Shown here: positions 38,345-47,393 of the stretch, one piece after another
How the letters are laid out: the number at the start of each line of letters is the position of its first letter
Numbering within the stretch: position 1 is the first letter of the stretch
NCBI RefSeq assembly: GCF_009498235.1
Contig: NZ_CP044205.1
Coordinates: forward strand, 3,163,389 to 3,227,388
Source of the DNA: Candidatus Methylospira mobilis
Lineage (GTDB): Bacteria > Pseudomonadota > Gammaproteobacteria > Methylococcales > Methylococcaceae
Length of the DNA stretch: 64,000 nucleotides
Direction: 5' to 3'
The notes under the pieces: model-generated
What the model was told of the DNA's origin: nothing
The model's database searches: none
Seen by the model: the letters and a program-made list of their open reading frames with translations, nothing else
Made by a program: the position numbers and the translations under genes

Positions 38345-39259
38345 ATGGAAAAGCGCTCCATCATTCACTTGTTCGACCCCATGCCGCACACCAGCCCGTT
38401 CGATTTGAACATGGCTGCCGATGCAGGGTTTGAGGTTTTACTTCCTTACAGTAACGTCGATATCAATGAAATCAACGGCCTGATACAGGATGCCATCTTT
38501 TCGCGCGGGCCGTCCGGCGTCAAACGGACAGGCATTTTTATCGGCGGACGCGATATCGGCCTGGCTTTGGATATGCTTGCGACAGCAAAAAAGGCCATGG
38601 TGCCGCCATTCGAAGTTTCCATACTCGCCGACCCCAGCGGCGCTTTCACGACGGCAGCCGCCCTGGTTGCCTGCGTGGAGCACCAGCTAAAACAAAAACA
38701 TAATACCGAACTCAGCGGGTTGCGCGCCGTGGTTTTCGGCGGCACCGGCCCGGTAGGTCTGGCAACCGCAGTTATTGCTTCGCTGGCCGGCGCCGTTACG
38801 CTGATTTCCGACCATCTTTCCGTCGACACCGCTCTGCAGAAAGCAGATGAATACAATCGCCGCTGCGGGTCATCCTTGGAAGGTACTTATGCCGGTTCGG
38901 AAGCGGATAAAGCGCGCCTGATCTCAACCGCGGATATCGTATTCTGCACGGCCAGAGCCGGCATTGAGGTGTTGGGCGCTTCGGTGCAAGCCGATGCACA
39001 TCAGCTGAAAGTCGCGGGCGACGTCAACGCAGTGCCGCCGCTCGGCATCAAGGGAATCAAGCTCAAGGATAATGGCGCGCCATTACAATACGCCATCAAC
39101 AGCCCCGGTTCGGTGGGCATTGGAGCGCTCGCGGTAGGAGACATCAAGTACCAGCTCCAGCATCACCTGCTGACGCAAATGCTGAACACCGACAAACCGG
39201 TATACCTGGATTTTCGCGATGCGTTTGAGCAGGCGCGTATATTGGTAAAACAACTTTAG
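38345..39259 (+). CDS. mtdB: Methylene-tetrahydromethanopterin dehydrogenase (MtdB-like), copy 2
   Basis: 304 aa, clear paralogue of copy 1: TSPFDLNMAADAGFEVLLPY, QDAIFSRGPSGVKRTGIFIG, PPFEVSILADPSGAFTTAAA, FGGTGPVGLATAVIASLAG, GDVNAVPPLGIKGIKLKDNG. It differs in the cofactor region (SDHLSVDTALQKADEYNRR where copy 1 has VGRQLEKAQNIAALCNEAY), so the two may prefer different dinucleotides or pterins. AGGAGAG precedes the ATG. A bidirectional terminator follows. Confidence 0.88.
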   Translation: MEKRSIIHLFDPMPHTSPFDLNMAADAGFEVLLPYSNVDINEINGLIQDAIFSRGPSGVKRTGIFIGGRDIGLALDMLATAKKAMVPPFEVSILADPSGAFTTAAALVACVEHQLKQKHNTELSGLRAVVFGGTGPVGLATAVIASLAGAVTLISDHLSVDTALQKADEYNRRCGSSLEGTYAGSEADKARLISTADIVFCTARAGIEVLGASVQADAHQLKVAGDVNAVPPLGIKGIKLKDNGAPLQYAINSPGSVGIGALAVGDIKYQLQHHLLTQMLNTDKPVYLDFRDAFEQARILVKQL

Positions 39260-39266
39260 CCTCGCC

Positions 39267-39302
39267 TAAAAAAACCCCCGAGCCGTCAAGCGCGGGGGTT
39301 TT
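39267..39302. terminator. Bidirectional terminator between mtdB copy 2 and the small exported protein
   Basis: AAAAACCCCCG and CGGGGGTTTT pair as a strong stem with A/T tails on both sides, so it can stop transcripts from the plus-strand mtdB gene and from the minus-strand gene ending at 39329. Confidence 0.85.
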
Positions 39303-39328
39303 CAACTCAAATACTTCGCAGCCGAATC

Positions 39329-39703
39329 TTATTTGGCGTGAGCTTCTGCGTTGATTTTTTCAAACCCGGTTACTGCCTTGCTCAGAGGATCAACAGCCTT
39401 GGCGGTATCGCCAGCTTCACAGGCATTCTGGCCTTCTCTAACAAGTTTCATTGCGTCCTGAGCCGGTTTGCCAGACGGTGCGCCGGTCAGTTCCTTGTAA
39501 TGCTGCTTGGCCGCTTTGATGGCGCTCAAGCAGCCTTCCTTATTACCGGCCTGGGCGGCAGCCAGTGCTTCTTTGGTGGTTGTGACGGTCAAGTTCAAGT
39601 GCTCGAGAACGCCTTCCGTATTTTCAGCCGCGAATGCAACGGAACCGCCCAGCGCCAATACGCCGCCCAAAATCAAACCGCCCAGAGTTTTAGAATGTTT
39701 CAT
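39329..39703 (-). CDS. Small exported helical protein (SmbP-like layout)
   Basis: 124 aa, start ATG at 39703 with GGAG upstream. Signal peptide MKHSKTLGGLILGGVLALGG then SVAFAAE; mature part of about 100 residues with Ala/Lys-rich helices (EGVLEHLNLTVTTTKEALAA, GNKEGCLSAIKAAKQHYKEL, NACEAGDTAKAVDPLSKAV). The pattern of two conserved Cys and helix repeats resembles the small metal-binding SmbP-type proteins of nitrifiers and methanotrophs, but no His repeat is visible. Assignment is weak. Confidence 0.65.
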   Translation of the reverse strand: MKHSKTLGGLILGGVLALGGSVAFAAENTEGVLEHLNLTVTTTKEALAAAQAGNKEGCLSAIKAAKQHYKELTGAPSGKPAQDAMKLVREGQNACEAGDTAKAVDPLSKAVTGFEKINAEAHAK

Positions 39704-39999
39704 TGTGTATCTCCTCAAATGTATGTTTTTTATATGCAAAACTTTACAGTACGCGCTATGCGTCTTGAAGCCCCACCCCATCGACGGGAACAATACCTCA
39801 AAACACCTTCAGTTCTACCGGCAAATATCATAATGACTAAAGCCGAGTAAGACATAAGCTCAGGAACCGCTTCTACACCACCCCCGATGCTCCCATAATT
39901 CTAGTATCTTTGTCATGTTTCTGTAAAGTTTTATCTAGGCATGCGTCTGGAAAATAACACTTGAATTCCCGGAAAATGCATTTGCCGGTCACTTTTACA

Positions 40000-40425
40000 T
40001 CAGAGACTGATACCGGCATGCAACAGCGCCTTACCCCAGACCTCATCCGGATCGTCAGAAAAAATGAGCGACGGGTCAGCCGGAGCAACCAGCCGGTCGC
40101 CGCGCGCCAATTCATGATCCAGCTGTCCAGGGCTCCAGCCGGCATAACCGAGCACCAAGCGCGACTGTTTCGGTCCGTTGCCTTCGGCAAGCGCTTGCAG
40201 GACATCCGGCCCCGTCGAAAGCGCAACGCCCTTTCCCAACTGCCGGGTACCGGCGCCCATATCATCCGGCAAGTGCAAAGTCAAACCCCGATCTATTTCC
40301 GCCGGGCCGCTCAGGTAGAGTTGGACGGGGAAGTCTTGACTCGGACGGGGAATAGCCTCGGCGATACCGCAGACCAATAACAGTAGCGCAAACAGTACGC
40401 ATGCGAGGTTTGGAGGTTTCATCAT
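40000..40425 (-). CDS. YqgE/AlgH-domain protein, truncated and with a signal peptide
   Basis: 141 aa from the ATG at 40425 (MMKPPNLACVLFALLLLVCG), GGAG 10 bases upstream. After the hydrophobic signal-like stretch (to AEAIPRPSQDF, about residue 28) comes QLYLSGPAEIDRGLTLHLPD, then SRLVLGYAGWSPGQLDHELA and APADPSLIFSDDPDEVWGKA, which are the C-terminal motifs of the YqgE/AlgH (UPF0301) family. The first 70 or so residues of the normal 185-190-aa domain are missing. Whether this is a functional exported half-domain or a decayed gene fused to a signal is not clear. Confidence 0.7.
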   Translation of the reverse strand: MMKPPNLACVLFALLLLVCGIAEAIPRPSQDFPVQLYLSGPAEIDRGLTLHLPDDMGAGTRQLGKGVALSTGPDVLQALAEGNGPKQSRLVLGYAGWSPGQLDHELARGDRLVAPADPSLIFSDDPDEVWGKALLHAGISL

Positions 40426-40648
40426 CGGCGCAATCTCCTGACTTAAGCCAATCTCCGTCTGGTTCCTACTACACAACAGTGGAAATGTCGACCGGTCCGG
40501 CAGTGTAGATTGAGGTGCGCAGAGCATGAGCTTCAGCTTCGCAGGCTCCCAATTCGTAGTAACATTTACACAACGCTTAAACTATGGCGACAACCTCGGT
40601 TTTTCGGAATAAAGCAATTTCAGTAAATCACCTTAAGGAAGCCTCGTA

Positions 40649-41245
40649 ATGAAACCTCATAAAACGTCTACCCGTCTTTCCTCGCTCGCTATCATCGCGC
40701 TATGCTTCACACCCTGGTTTGTTGCCGCTGCGGGGCAAACATCAGCGCAAACGTTGCCATCCTCAGTTACCAACACAGCCGCGCAGATATCAAATGCGGC
40801 CAATCAGGTCGCCGGCGGCGCAGCCGCAGCCAATAGCGCGTTATCCAATCTTGCGCTGGCTTCCACACTGGCGCGGCAACTCAACATCACCCCGCAGCAA
40901 GCACTGGGAGGAGCGGGATCGATTTTCTCGATTGCCAAGCAACAGCTAAACCCGACGGATTTTTCCCAGCTTAGCAAAGCGGTGCCGGATATCAATCAAT
41001 ACCTGACGGCGGCTGCGCCACTGCTGTCATCCTCCTCGAACACCACAGCGTTGCTGGGTTCCGCCGCCGGTCTACTGGGAGGACAAGGCAGCTCTCTTAG
41101 CGAATTGGCTACTCTCGCCGGATCGTTCCAAAAACTGGGACTAAGCCCCGACCTGATACAGCAATTCGTTCCGATCATGCTCCAGTACGTGCAATCCCAG
41201 GGCGGCAGCACTGCTGCAAGCCTTCTGAAAAACGCATTGCTTTAA
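40649..41245 (+). CDS. DUF2780 (VcgC/VcgE-like) exported protein
   Basis: 198 aa with a signal peptide (LSSLAIIALCFTPWFVAAAG). The mature protein is Ala/Ser/Gln-rich and matches the DUF2780 pattern: LASTLARQLNITPQQALGGA, SIFSIAKQQLNPTDFSQLSK, FQKLGLSPDLIQQFVPIML and SQGGSTAASLLKNAL. Function is unknown; members occur in Vibrio, Pseudomonas and methanotrophs. AAGGAAG precedes the ATG. Confidence 0.8.
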   Translation: MKPHKTSTRLSSLAIIALCFTPWFVAAAGQTSAQTLPSSVTNTAAQISNAANQVAGGAAAANSALSNLALASTLARQLNITPQQALGGAGSIFSIAKQQLNPTDFSQLSKAVPDINQYLTAAAPLLSSSSNTTALLGSAAGLLGGQGSSLSELATLAGSFQKLGLSPDLIQQFVPIMLQYVQSQGGSTAASLLKNALL

Positions 41246-41440
41246 TTAATGCGCGCCGCCTCGACAGCCTTACAGCAGCAACAGCGCAATAGTTAGTCCT
41301 TGATTGGATTAAGCGCTGACGCCGCCACGTCGTCCGCTCACTCTATGGCGGACAGAACGGAACTGGAGTAACATCGCGTTGTCATAGAGCTATCTGTAGC
41401 TTGTAGCCCGGACGAACAACATAACTGGAGAATATTTCCA

Positions 41441-42112
41441 ATGAATCGTTACACTACCATCACTCAAACCCGCCCAGGATTACTGGAATCCCATAAGGTT
41501 CTGCGCAATACCTATGCGCTGTTATCGATGACGCTGCTGTTCAGCGCCGCTGCCGCAGGATTGTCGATGGCGTTTGCACTGCCGCACCCCGGAATATTGA
41601 TTACGCTGGTAGGCTACTTCGGCCTGCTGTTCCTGACCAACCGCTTCAGCAACAGCGCCTGGGGCATATTGTGCGTGTTTGCATTGACCGGTTTCATGGG
41701 GCTGACGCTGGGTCCGATATTAAACGTTTACGTTCATCAACTCGGCAACGGCACGGAACTGGTCATGACCGCTCTCGGCGGCACCGGATTGATCTTCGTG
41801 AGCCTTTCCGCCTATGCGCTGACCACGCGCAAGGATTTCAGCTTTATGGGCGGCATGCTGATGACCGGCGTGCTGGTAGCCTTTATCATCGGTTTGGTGG
41901 CTGTGTTCATGCCTGAAATGACCAGCCTGCATCTGGCGGTATCGGCCATGTTCATACTGCTGATGTCCGGCATGATCCTGTTCCAGACCAGCGAAATCAT
42001 CCATGGCGGCGAAACCAACTACATCATGGCCACGGTTTCGTTGTATGTGACCATTTTCAATCTGTTCACCAGCTTGCTGCAGATACTTGGCATATTGAGC
42101 AGCGACGATTAA
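41441..42112 (+). CDS. yccA: Bax inhibitor-1 / YccA family membrane protein
   Basis: 223 aa with seven hydrophobic segments. It aligns by eye with E. coli YccA, which interacts with FtsH: LLESHKVLRNTYALLSMTLL, LITLVGYFGLLFLTNRF, TLGPILNVYVHQLGNGTELV, AYALTTRKDFSFMGGMLMTG, and the C-terminal signature SEIIHGGETNYIMATVSLYV. A stem CGGGAGCG / CGCTCCCG at about 42130-42155 may be its terminator (weak T tail). Confidence 0.92.
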   Translation: MNRYTTITQTRPGLLESHKVLRNTYALLSMTLLFSAAAAGLSMAFALPHPGILITLVGYFGLLFLTNRFSNSAWGILCVFALTGFMGLTLGPILNVYVHQLGNGTELVMTALGGTGLIFVSLSAYALTTRKDFSFMGGMLMTGVLVAFIIGLVAVFMPEMTSLHLAVSAMFILLMSGMILFQTSEIIHGGETNYIMATVSLYVTIFNLFTSLLQILGILSSDD

Positions 42113-42839
42113 CGGCGCCTCCCTGGATTCGGGAGCGGAAGGAAGCGCTCCCGCGTTGATTGACGGTCCCGGATGAAATGCACTGCAAGGACAATGGCGC
42201 TACCAAAAGAACGACAAGGGCAGTCGTACCTGCCTGCCGAGCTACTCCTGCTATTATAGCGTGGCTATTCAGCCTACTACCCGCAGGCGAGGAAATGTGG
42301 TGAGTCAGGCGGGACCTTTTGCGCCCTCGGATGGGCGCAAAGTGCTTCCAGGGACGGACTTGCAGCGTGTCTCGACTGGTTTGCCTCAATCCGACTGCTT
42401 CGTTCGTAACTTAAAAGCACTCACTGAATAGTTACGCTACAGCAAATATAGCGAACTGAATCACTACCTGATGTAGACGCAAAACCCTTGCTGCAAGCGC
42501 CGTTATCCGGTTCGGCCCAACCACGCCCGCGGACCGGGTGACCGCAATGTCGCCGGACGAATCAAATTCAACAGCGGCCCAAGGACCAGATCGGAACCGC
42601 CGACAAGTCAAAACAGTTCGAGCAGTTGGGTGTACTTTCCCAAAGGCGATAAGCAGAGGCCGACTGCCGGCATAAACCACGCTATTGGAATCAATCCGGC
42701 ACCAACGCATCAACTTTGTTCCGGACACACTGATTTACTGTGCCCCGATGGGTAGGAAGATTTCCGGAAACCGCCTAAAATAGCCCTGCAGGATATGCAG
42801 TGCATATCCCCTTACGGCTAACTACGCGTAACCCCGACC
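42113..42839. other. Gene-free stretch between yccA and the sterol reductase
   Basis: About 730 bases. Besides the hairpin near 42140 there is a perfect 9-base inverted repeat TTTGCGCCC / GGGCGCAAA at 42318-42341 without a T run. No frame on either strand looks coding. This may be decayed sequence. Confidence 0.5.
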
Positions 42840-44432
42840 ATGACCACACTACAAACCCGCGCCGCAAATCTGTTCGAGCATATCCTCACCCATCACCGGG
42901 GCATATTCGCCACCGTTTTCCTGTTGCCGCTCTCCACCGCTTTCAATATCTGGGTAGCGCTACGCAACCGTCTGGCGTTTTACCGCAACAGCGCGCCGGC
43001 ACAACACGACGCACGCGTACAGGCGGTGATAGCCCAGATCAAACAATGGCGCCGCGACGGCTGCCGCGAAAAACTGTGCACCGCTCGCCCCGGCTGGAAC
43101 TCCATGAGCGAAATGGTTCCCAAATACAAGCTGACCCACCGCAATATCCGGGTCGAACTATACGACATTCTGGGGCTGGATACCGAACAGCAGACCGTCA
43201 GAGTCGAACCGCTGGTCAACATGGGACAACTGTCGCGCTACCTGATTCCGCTGGGCTGGATGCCCGCCGTGACGCCGGAACTTGATACGCTTACCGTAGG
43301 CGGCCTGATCATGGGCTTCGGCGTGGAAACCAGCAGCCACAAATACGGCTTGTTCCAGCATATCTGCAGCGCTTTCGAAATCGTCACGGCGGAAGGCAGA
43401 CTGGTACGCTGCACTCCGGAACAAAATACAGAACTCTTTTACGCGATCCCGTGGAGCCACGGCACGCTCGGTTTTCTGGTTGCAGCGGAAATCAAAATAG
43501 TGCCGGCCAAAAAGTATGTCAAAATTCATTATCAGCCGGTAACCGGACAGGACGACATCGTTGCGCAATTCGAAGCCGCCAGCCGCGACACGGCCGGCAA
43601 CGACTTCGTGGAAGCGCTTGTCTACAGCCGCGACAGCGCCGTTATCATGCGCGGCAAGCTCACCGACACGATCGACGCCGAGGACGGCGCTGTCAATCCG
43701 ATAGGCCGCTGGTATAAACCGTGGTTTTATCTCCACGTCAAAACCTGGCTGGACGCGGCACGAAGCGGCTATGAATACATACCGTTGCGGCATTATTTCC
43801 ATCGCCATACCCGCAGCTATTTCTGGATGATGGAAGAAATCATTCCGTTCGGCAATCATCCGCTGTTCCGGGCGCTGCTTGGCTGGGCGTTGCCGCCGAA
43901 CATCGAACTGCTTAAATTCACCGAGACCGAAACCACGCGCAGGCTCAGTGAGGCGCATCAGATTCTCCAGGACATGCTGATGCCAGTCTCACACCTGAAA
44001 GATGCGCTGACTTATTTTGACGATCACTGCGACGTTTATCCGCTATGGCTTTCGCCGATGGCGATTCCGGATAATCCGCTGCACAGCGGTTTTATTCACC
44101 CCCATACCCTGCCCGACGGCAATCAGGACACGCTCTATGTGGATGTCGGCGCCTACGGCCTGCCGCGCAAACCCGGTTTCGACAACCGTGTCGAACTGCC
44201 GAAACTGGAAAAGTTCGTGACCGAACATCAAGGTTTTCAGGCGCTGTATGCCAAGACGTTGATGAGTATGGAAGATTTTCGCACCATGTTCGATCACAGC
44301 CATTACGACAAACTGCGCGCCGAACTGCCTTATTGCCGCGCAGCTTTCGACGAAGTGTACGACAAAGTTTCCATGCGCGGCCGCGTAGCCCCGGTCGAGT
44401 ACCGCCACCTCAAGAAAAACCGCGTCGTTTAA
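42840..44432 (+). CDS. Delta(24)-sterol reductase (DHCR24-like FAD oxidoreductase)
   Basis: 530 aa (human DHCR24 has 516). The protein matches the eukaryotic enzyme over its whole length: an N-terminal hydrophobic anchor (RGIFATVFLLPLSTAFNIWV), then CTARPGWNSMSEMVPKYKLT, VEPLVNMGQLSRYL, TVGGLIMGFGVETSSHKYGL (FAD-binding PCMH domain), YAIPWSHGTLGFLVAAEIKI and SYFWMMEEIIPFGNHPLFRA. DHCR24 reduces the C-24 double bond of lanosterol-type intermediates; several Methylococcales make sterols reduced in the side chain. No other sterol gene is in the window. No clear promoter was seen. Confidence 0.92.
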   Translation: MTTLQTRAANLFEHILTHHRGIFATVFLLPLSTAFNIWVALRNRLAFYRNSAPAQHDARVQAVIAQIKQWRRDGCREKLCTARPGWNSMSEMVPKYKLTHRNIRVELYDILGLDTEQQTVRVEPLVNMGQLSRYLIPLGWMPAVTPELDTLTVGGLIMGFGVETSSHKYGLFQHICSAFEIVTAEGRLVRCTPEQNTELFYAIPWSHGTLGFLVAAEIKIVPAKKYVKIHYQPVTGQDDIVAQFEAASRDTAGNDFVEALVYSRDSAVIMRGKLTDTIDAEDGAVNPIGRWYKPWFYLHVKTWLDAARSGYEYIPLRHYFHRHTRSYFWMMEEIIPFGNHPLFRALLGWALPPNIELLKFTETETTRRLSEAHQILQDMLMPVSHLKDALTYFDDHCDVYPLWLSPMAIPDNPLHSGFIHPHTLPDGNQDTLYVDVGAYGLPRKPGFDNRVELPKLEKFVTEHQGFQALYAKTLMSMEDFRTMFDHSHYDKLRAELPYCRAAFDEVYDKVSMRGRVAPVEYRHLKKNRVV

Positions 44433-44464
44433 GGATACACCGAATACCAGACATTGCCATTCAT

Positions 44465-44607
44465 GGTTCGACAAACTCAGAGCCTTGTCCTGAACGCAAT
44501 TTGCAGGCTGGGTTAGCATGGAGCGTAGCGGAAAGCGTAACCCGACGATAAAGCTCGAAGTAATAATCAACGCCGAATGTTGGGTTACGCGCCTGCGGGC
44601 CTATAAT
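44465..44607. repeat. Repeat-rich leader before mtaD
   Basis: It contains a short repeat of the TTCGACA type (44465-44498), then GGGTTAGC and GCGTAACCC as inverted arms, and a second GGGTTACGC at 44582-44590. GCAGGC at 44503 and GCCTGC at 44591 add an outer arm. The arrangement looks like a decayed dispersed palindromic element; the promoter box at 44602 lies at its edge. Confidence 0.45.
44580..44607 (+). promoter_or_regulatory. Possible promoter of the mtaD operon
   Basis: TTGGGT (44580-44585), a 16-base spacer and TATAAT (44602-44607) precede the start at 44673 by 65 bases. Confidence 0.5.
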
Positions 44608-44672
44608 GAGAAATAGTGATATTGCCGAGACTGGCAATGTGCTAAAGTTTACCGAATTACTTGGATATATTA

Positions 44673-46001
44673 ATGCAAGTTGATACCCTCATCGCCGCAC
44701 GCTGGATCATTCCGGTCGAACCGGAAGGGCTGGTGCTTGAGCATCATGCCGTCGTTGTTAACGATGGGCGTATTATCGGTGTATTGCCTGTCGCGCAAGC
44801 CCTTGCACTGTATCAGCCCAGACAGCTGGAAGAACTTCCGCAGCATGCGTTGATCCCCGGCTTCGTCAATGCGCATACTCACGCCGCCATGACCTTGATG
44901 CGCGGCGTCGCCAACGATCTGCCGCTGATGGACTGGCTGCAAAACCACATCTGGCCGCTGGAACAGCGCTGGGTCAGCGAAAGCTTTGTGCGAGACGGCA
45001 ACGATCTGGCGATGGCGGAAATGATCCGCGGTGGCATAACCTGCTTTAACGACATGTATTTTTACCCGGAGATTACCGCCAAGCGCGTTATCGTAGCAGG
45101 CATGCGCGCAACCATCGGCCTGATCGTGGCCGACTTCCCTACCGCATGGGCCAGCGGTCCGGACGAATACTTTTCACGAGGTTTGGCAGTATTCGATGAA
45201 TTGCGCGCCGCAGCGCCACTGGTTCAGTTCAGTTTCGCACCGCACGCGCCCTACACCGTCTCAGATCCAGCATTGGGCCGCATCCGCACCCTGGCGGCTG
45301 AAATGGACTTGTCCGTGCATATACACCTGCATGAAACGGCGAATGAAATAGACAAAAGCATTGCATCTCACGGCGTACGGCCGCTGAAACGTCTACAGCG
45401 ACTGGAATTTTTGGGGCCGCAGCTGACCAGTGTACACATGACGCAACTCACCGACGAAGAGATTATATTGCTCGCACAAACTGGTGTTAATGTCGTACAT
45501 TGCCCCGAATCCAACATGAAACTCGCCAGCGGTTTTTGTCCGGTAGCCAGGCTACTCGAGGCTGGCATCAACGTCGCACTCGGCACCGACGGCGCAGCCA
45601 GCAACAACGATCTCGACCTGATGGGCGAAATGCGTACCGCCGCGCTGCTGGCAAAGGTCGTTGCCGGAGATGCGGGCGCGTTGCCTGCGGCGCGCGCGCT
45701 GAGCATGGCTACGCTGAACGGCGCCAAGGCTCTGGGATTGGAACATGAAATTGGTTCGCTGAAAAACGGCAAGTCGGCCGACATCGCCGCAGTCAATTTG
45801 AACCTGCTGGAAAACCAGCCGCTCCATGATCCGATCAGCGATCTGGTTTACTCCGCGAGCAGACATCAGATCAGCGATGTCTGGGTGGCCGGCCGCCGCC
45901 TGCTGAAAAACCGCGAACTAACCACGCTCGACAGCGCCGAAATTCTGGCGCGTTGCGAAATATGGCTGGATCGACTGTCAACCGCGCAACCTTCCATTTG
46001 A
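44673..46001 (+). CDS. mtaD: 5-methylthioadenosine / S-adenosylhomocysteine deaminase (TRZ/ATZ family)
   Basis: 442 aa from the ATG at 44673; a TTG four codons upstream is possible. The amidohydrolase metal site is visible: PGFVNAHTHAAMTLMRG (HxH), SVHIHLHETANEID, CPESNMKLASG and LGTDGAASNNDLDLMGE (Asp). Members deaminate 5'-methylthioadenosine, SAH or s-triazines. First gene of an mtaD-ubiG-mupP-yciK unit whose order matches that in Pseudomonas (PA3170-PA3173). Confidence 0.88.
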   Translation: MQVDTLIAARWIIPVEPEGLVLEHHAVVVNDGRIIGVLPVAQALALYQPRQLEELPQHALIPGFVNAHTHAAMTLMRGVANDLPLMDWLQNHIWPLEQRWVSESFVRDGNDLAMAEMIRGGITCFNDMYFYPEITAKRVIVAGMRATIGLIVADFPTAWASGPDEYFSRGLAVFDELRAAAPLVQFSFAPHAPYTVSDPALGRIRTLAAEMDLSVHIHLHETANEIDKSIASHGVRPLKRLQRLEFLGPQLTSVHMTQLTDEEIILLAQTGVNVVHCPESNMKLASGFCPVARLLEAGINVALGTDGAASNNDLDLMGEMRTAALLAKVVAGDAGALPAARALSMATLNGAKALGLEHEIGSLKNGKSADIAAVNLNLLENQPLHDPISDLVYSASRHQISDVWVAGRRLLKNRELTTLDSAEILARCEIWLDRLSTAQPSI

Positions 46002-46008
46002 GAATACT

Positions 46009-46719
46009 ATGAGCACAACAGAAAACGTCCATCAACACGAAATCAACAAATTCGGCGCTCTCGCGGAACGCTGGTGGGATCCCGCAGGCGAATTCAAAAC
46101 CCTGCATGCAGTCAATCCTTTGCGCCTGCAATTCATACGCGCGCATGTCCCGCTTGCGGACAAGAAAATCGTCGATGTCGGCTGCGGCGGCGGCATACTC
46201 AGCGAAGCGCTCTCCGCTTCAGGCGCCGAGGTATTGGGCATCGACCTGAGCGAAGAGCTGCTGTCGGTGGCTGATTTGCATGGACTGGAATCGGACGTAC
46301 GCGTCAGTTATCAAAAAATCAGCGCGGAAACGCTGGCCGAACAACAGGCCGGCGCATTCGATGCAGTCACCTGCATGGAAATGCTGGAGCATGTACCCAA
46401 TCCGATTTCCGTGGTGCGCGCCTGCAGCAAACTGGTAAAACCGGGCGGAATCGTTTTTTTCTCCACTTTGAATCGTAACCCCAAGGCCTATTTACTGGCG
46501 ATAGTCGGCGCAGAGTATCTGTTGAACATGATACCGAAAGGCACCCATGAATACTCAACCTTCATTCGTCCTTCCGAGCTCACGCGCTGGGCGCGCGAAG
46601 CCGATCTGGAACTGCTGGGCATGGAAGGCATCAGCTATAACCCGCTCACCCGGCAATTCAGTATCGGTTCCGATTTAAGCGTCAATTATCTGGCGGCGTT
46701 TCGCCGCTCTGCCGAGTAG
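46009..46719 (+). CDS. ubiG: Ubiquinone biosynthesis O-methyltransferase UbiG
   Basis: Does both O-methylations in ubiquinone synthesis; 236 aa. SAM-binding motif IVDVGCGGGILSEALSASGA and the UbiG signature HEINKFGALAERWWDPAGEF and MLEHVPNPISVVRACSKLVK are present, with NLFLSTLNRNPKAYLLAIVG-like FFSTLNRNPKAYLLAIVGAE. Follows mtaD after 7 bases. Confidence 0.94.
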   Translation: MSTTENVHQHEINKFGALAERWWDPAGEFKTLHAVNPLRLQFIRAHVPLADKKIVDVGCGGGILSEALSASGAEVLGIDLSEELLSVADLHGLESDVRVSYQKISAETLAEQQAGAFDAVTCMEMLEHVPNPISVVRACSKLVKPGGIVFFSTLNRNPKAYLLAIVGAEYLLNMIPKGTHEYSTFIRPSELTRWAREADLELLGMEGISYNPLTRQFSIGSDLSVNYLAAFRRSAE

Positions 46720-46721
46720 CG

Positions 46722-47393
46722 ATGAAATCACCTGCCCTTATCACAAGCGTGCTGTTCGATCTGGACGGTACTCTGCTCGATACCGCGCCCGACCTGACCG
46801 GAGCCTGCAATGAGGCGCTCACCTCATCGGGCTATGCGGCGCGAAGCGAGGAAGGCCTGAAGCCCTACATTTCAGGGGGTGCGGCCGCTATGCTGCGTTA
46901 CGCGGAGCCCGATCTGGACGACAAACCTTTTTCAGCGCTGCTGGATCGTATGCTGGAGTGTTATCAACAGAATATCGCACAGCGAACCCGATTTTTCGAT
47001 GGGATGGATATAGTCCTGGACGAATTGGACGGACGCGGAATCCCCTGGGGCATCGTAACCAACAAATCCAGCCGCTTTACGCTGCCGCTGCTGGATGCGA
47101 TGAATCTAACGCGGCGCACGCCCTGCATCATCAGCGGAGACAGCCTGCCGCAAAAAAAACCACATCCGATGCCATTACTGGAGGCCTGCCGCATACTCGC
47201 CGCCTCACCTGGCTCGTCCGTGTATATCGGCGATGCGCGCCGCGATATTGAAGCGGGACGCAACGCCGGCATGTATACGCTGGCAGCATGCTATGGTTAC
47301 GTGAGCGCAGACGACCCTGCGACCGCATGGGGCGCGGATCAGCAAATTGATCAGCCGGTCGCGCTGATCGACTGGCTAAATCAGCAGGCATGA
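46722..47393 (+). CDS. mupP: HAD hydrolase, MupP-like (MurNAc-6-phosphate / phosphoglycolate phosphatase type)
   Basis: 223 aa. HAD motifs: DLDGTLLDTAPDLTGACNEA (catalytic DxD), WGIVTNKSSR (motif II), QKKPHPMPLLEACRIL (motif III) and VYIGDARRDIEAGRNAGMYT (motif IV). Position between ubiG and a yciK-like gene is the mupP context in Pseudomonas, where MupP works in peptidoglycan recycling; the family is also close to Gph. The gene name rests on synteny. Confidence 0.8.
   Translation: MKSPALITSVLFDLDGTLLDTAPDLTGACNEALTSSGYAARSEEGLKPYISGGAAAMLRYAEPDLDDKPFSALLDRMLECYQQNIAQRTRFFDGMDIVLDELDGRGIPWGIVTNKSSRFTLPLLDAMNLTRRTPCIISGDSLPQKKPHPMPLLEACRILAASPGSSVYIGDARRDIEAGRNAGMYTLAACYGYVSADDPATAWGADQQIDQPVALIDWLNQQA

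Noticed and set aside
42318-42341. 9-bp inverted repeat as terminator
   Set aside because: No T run on either side and it is 200 bases from the nearest gene end.
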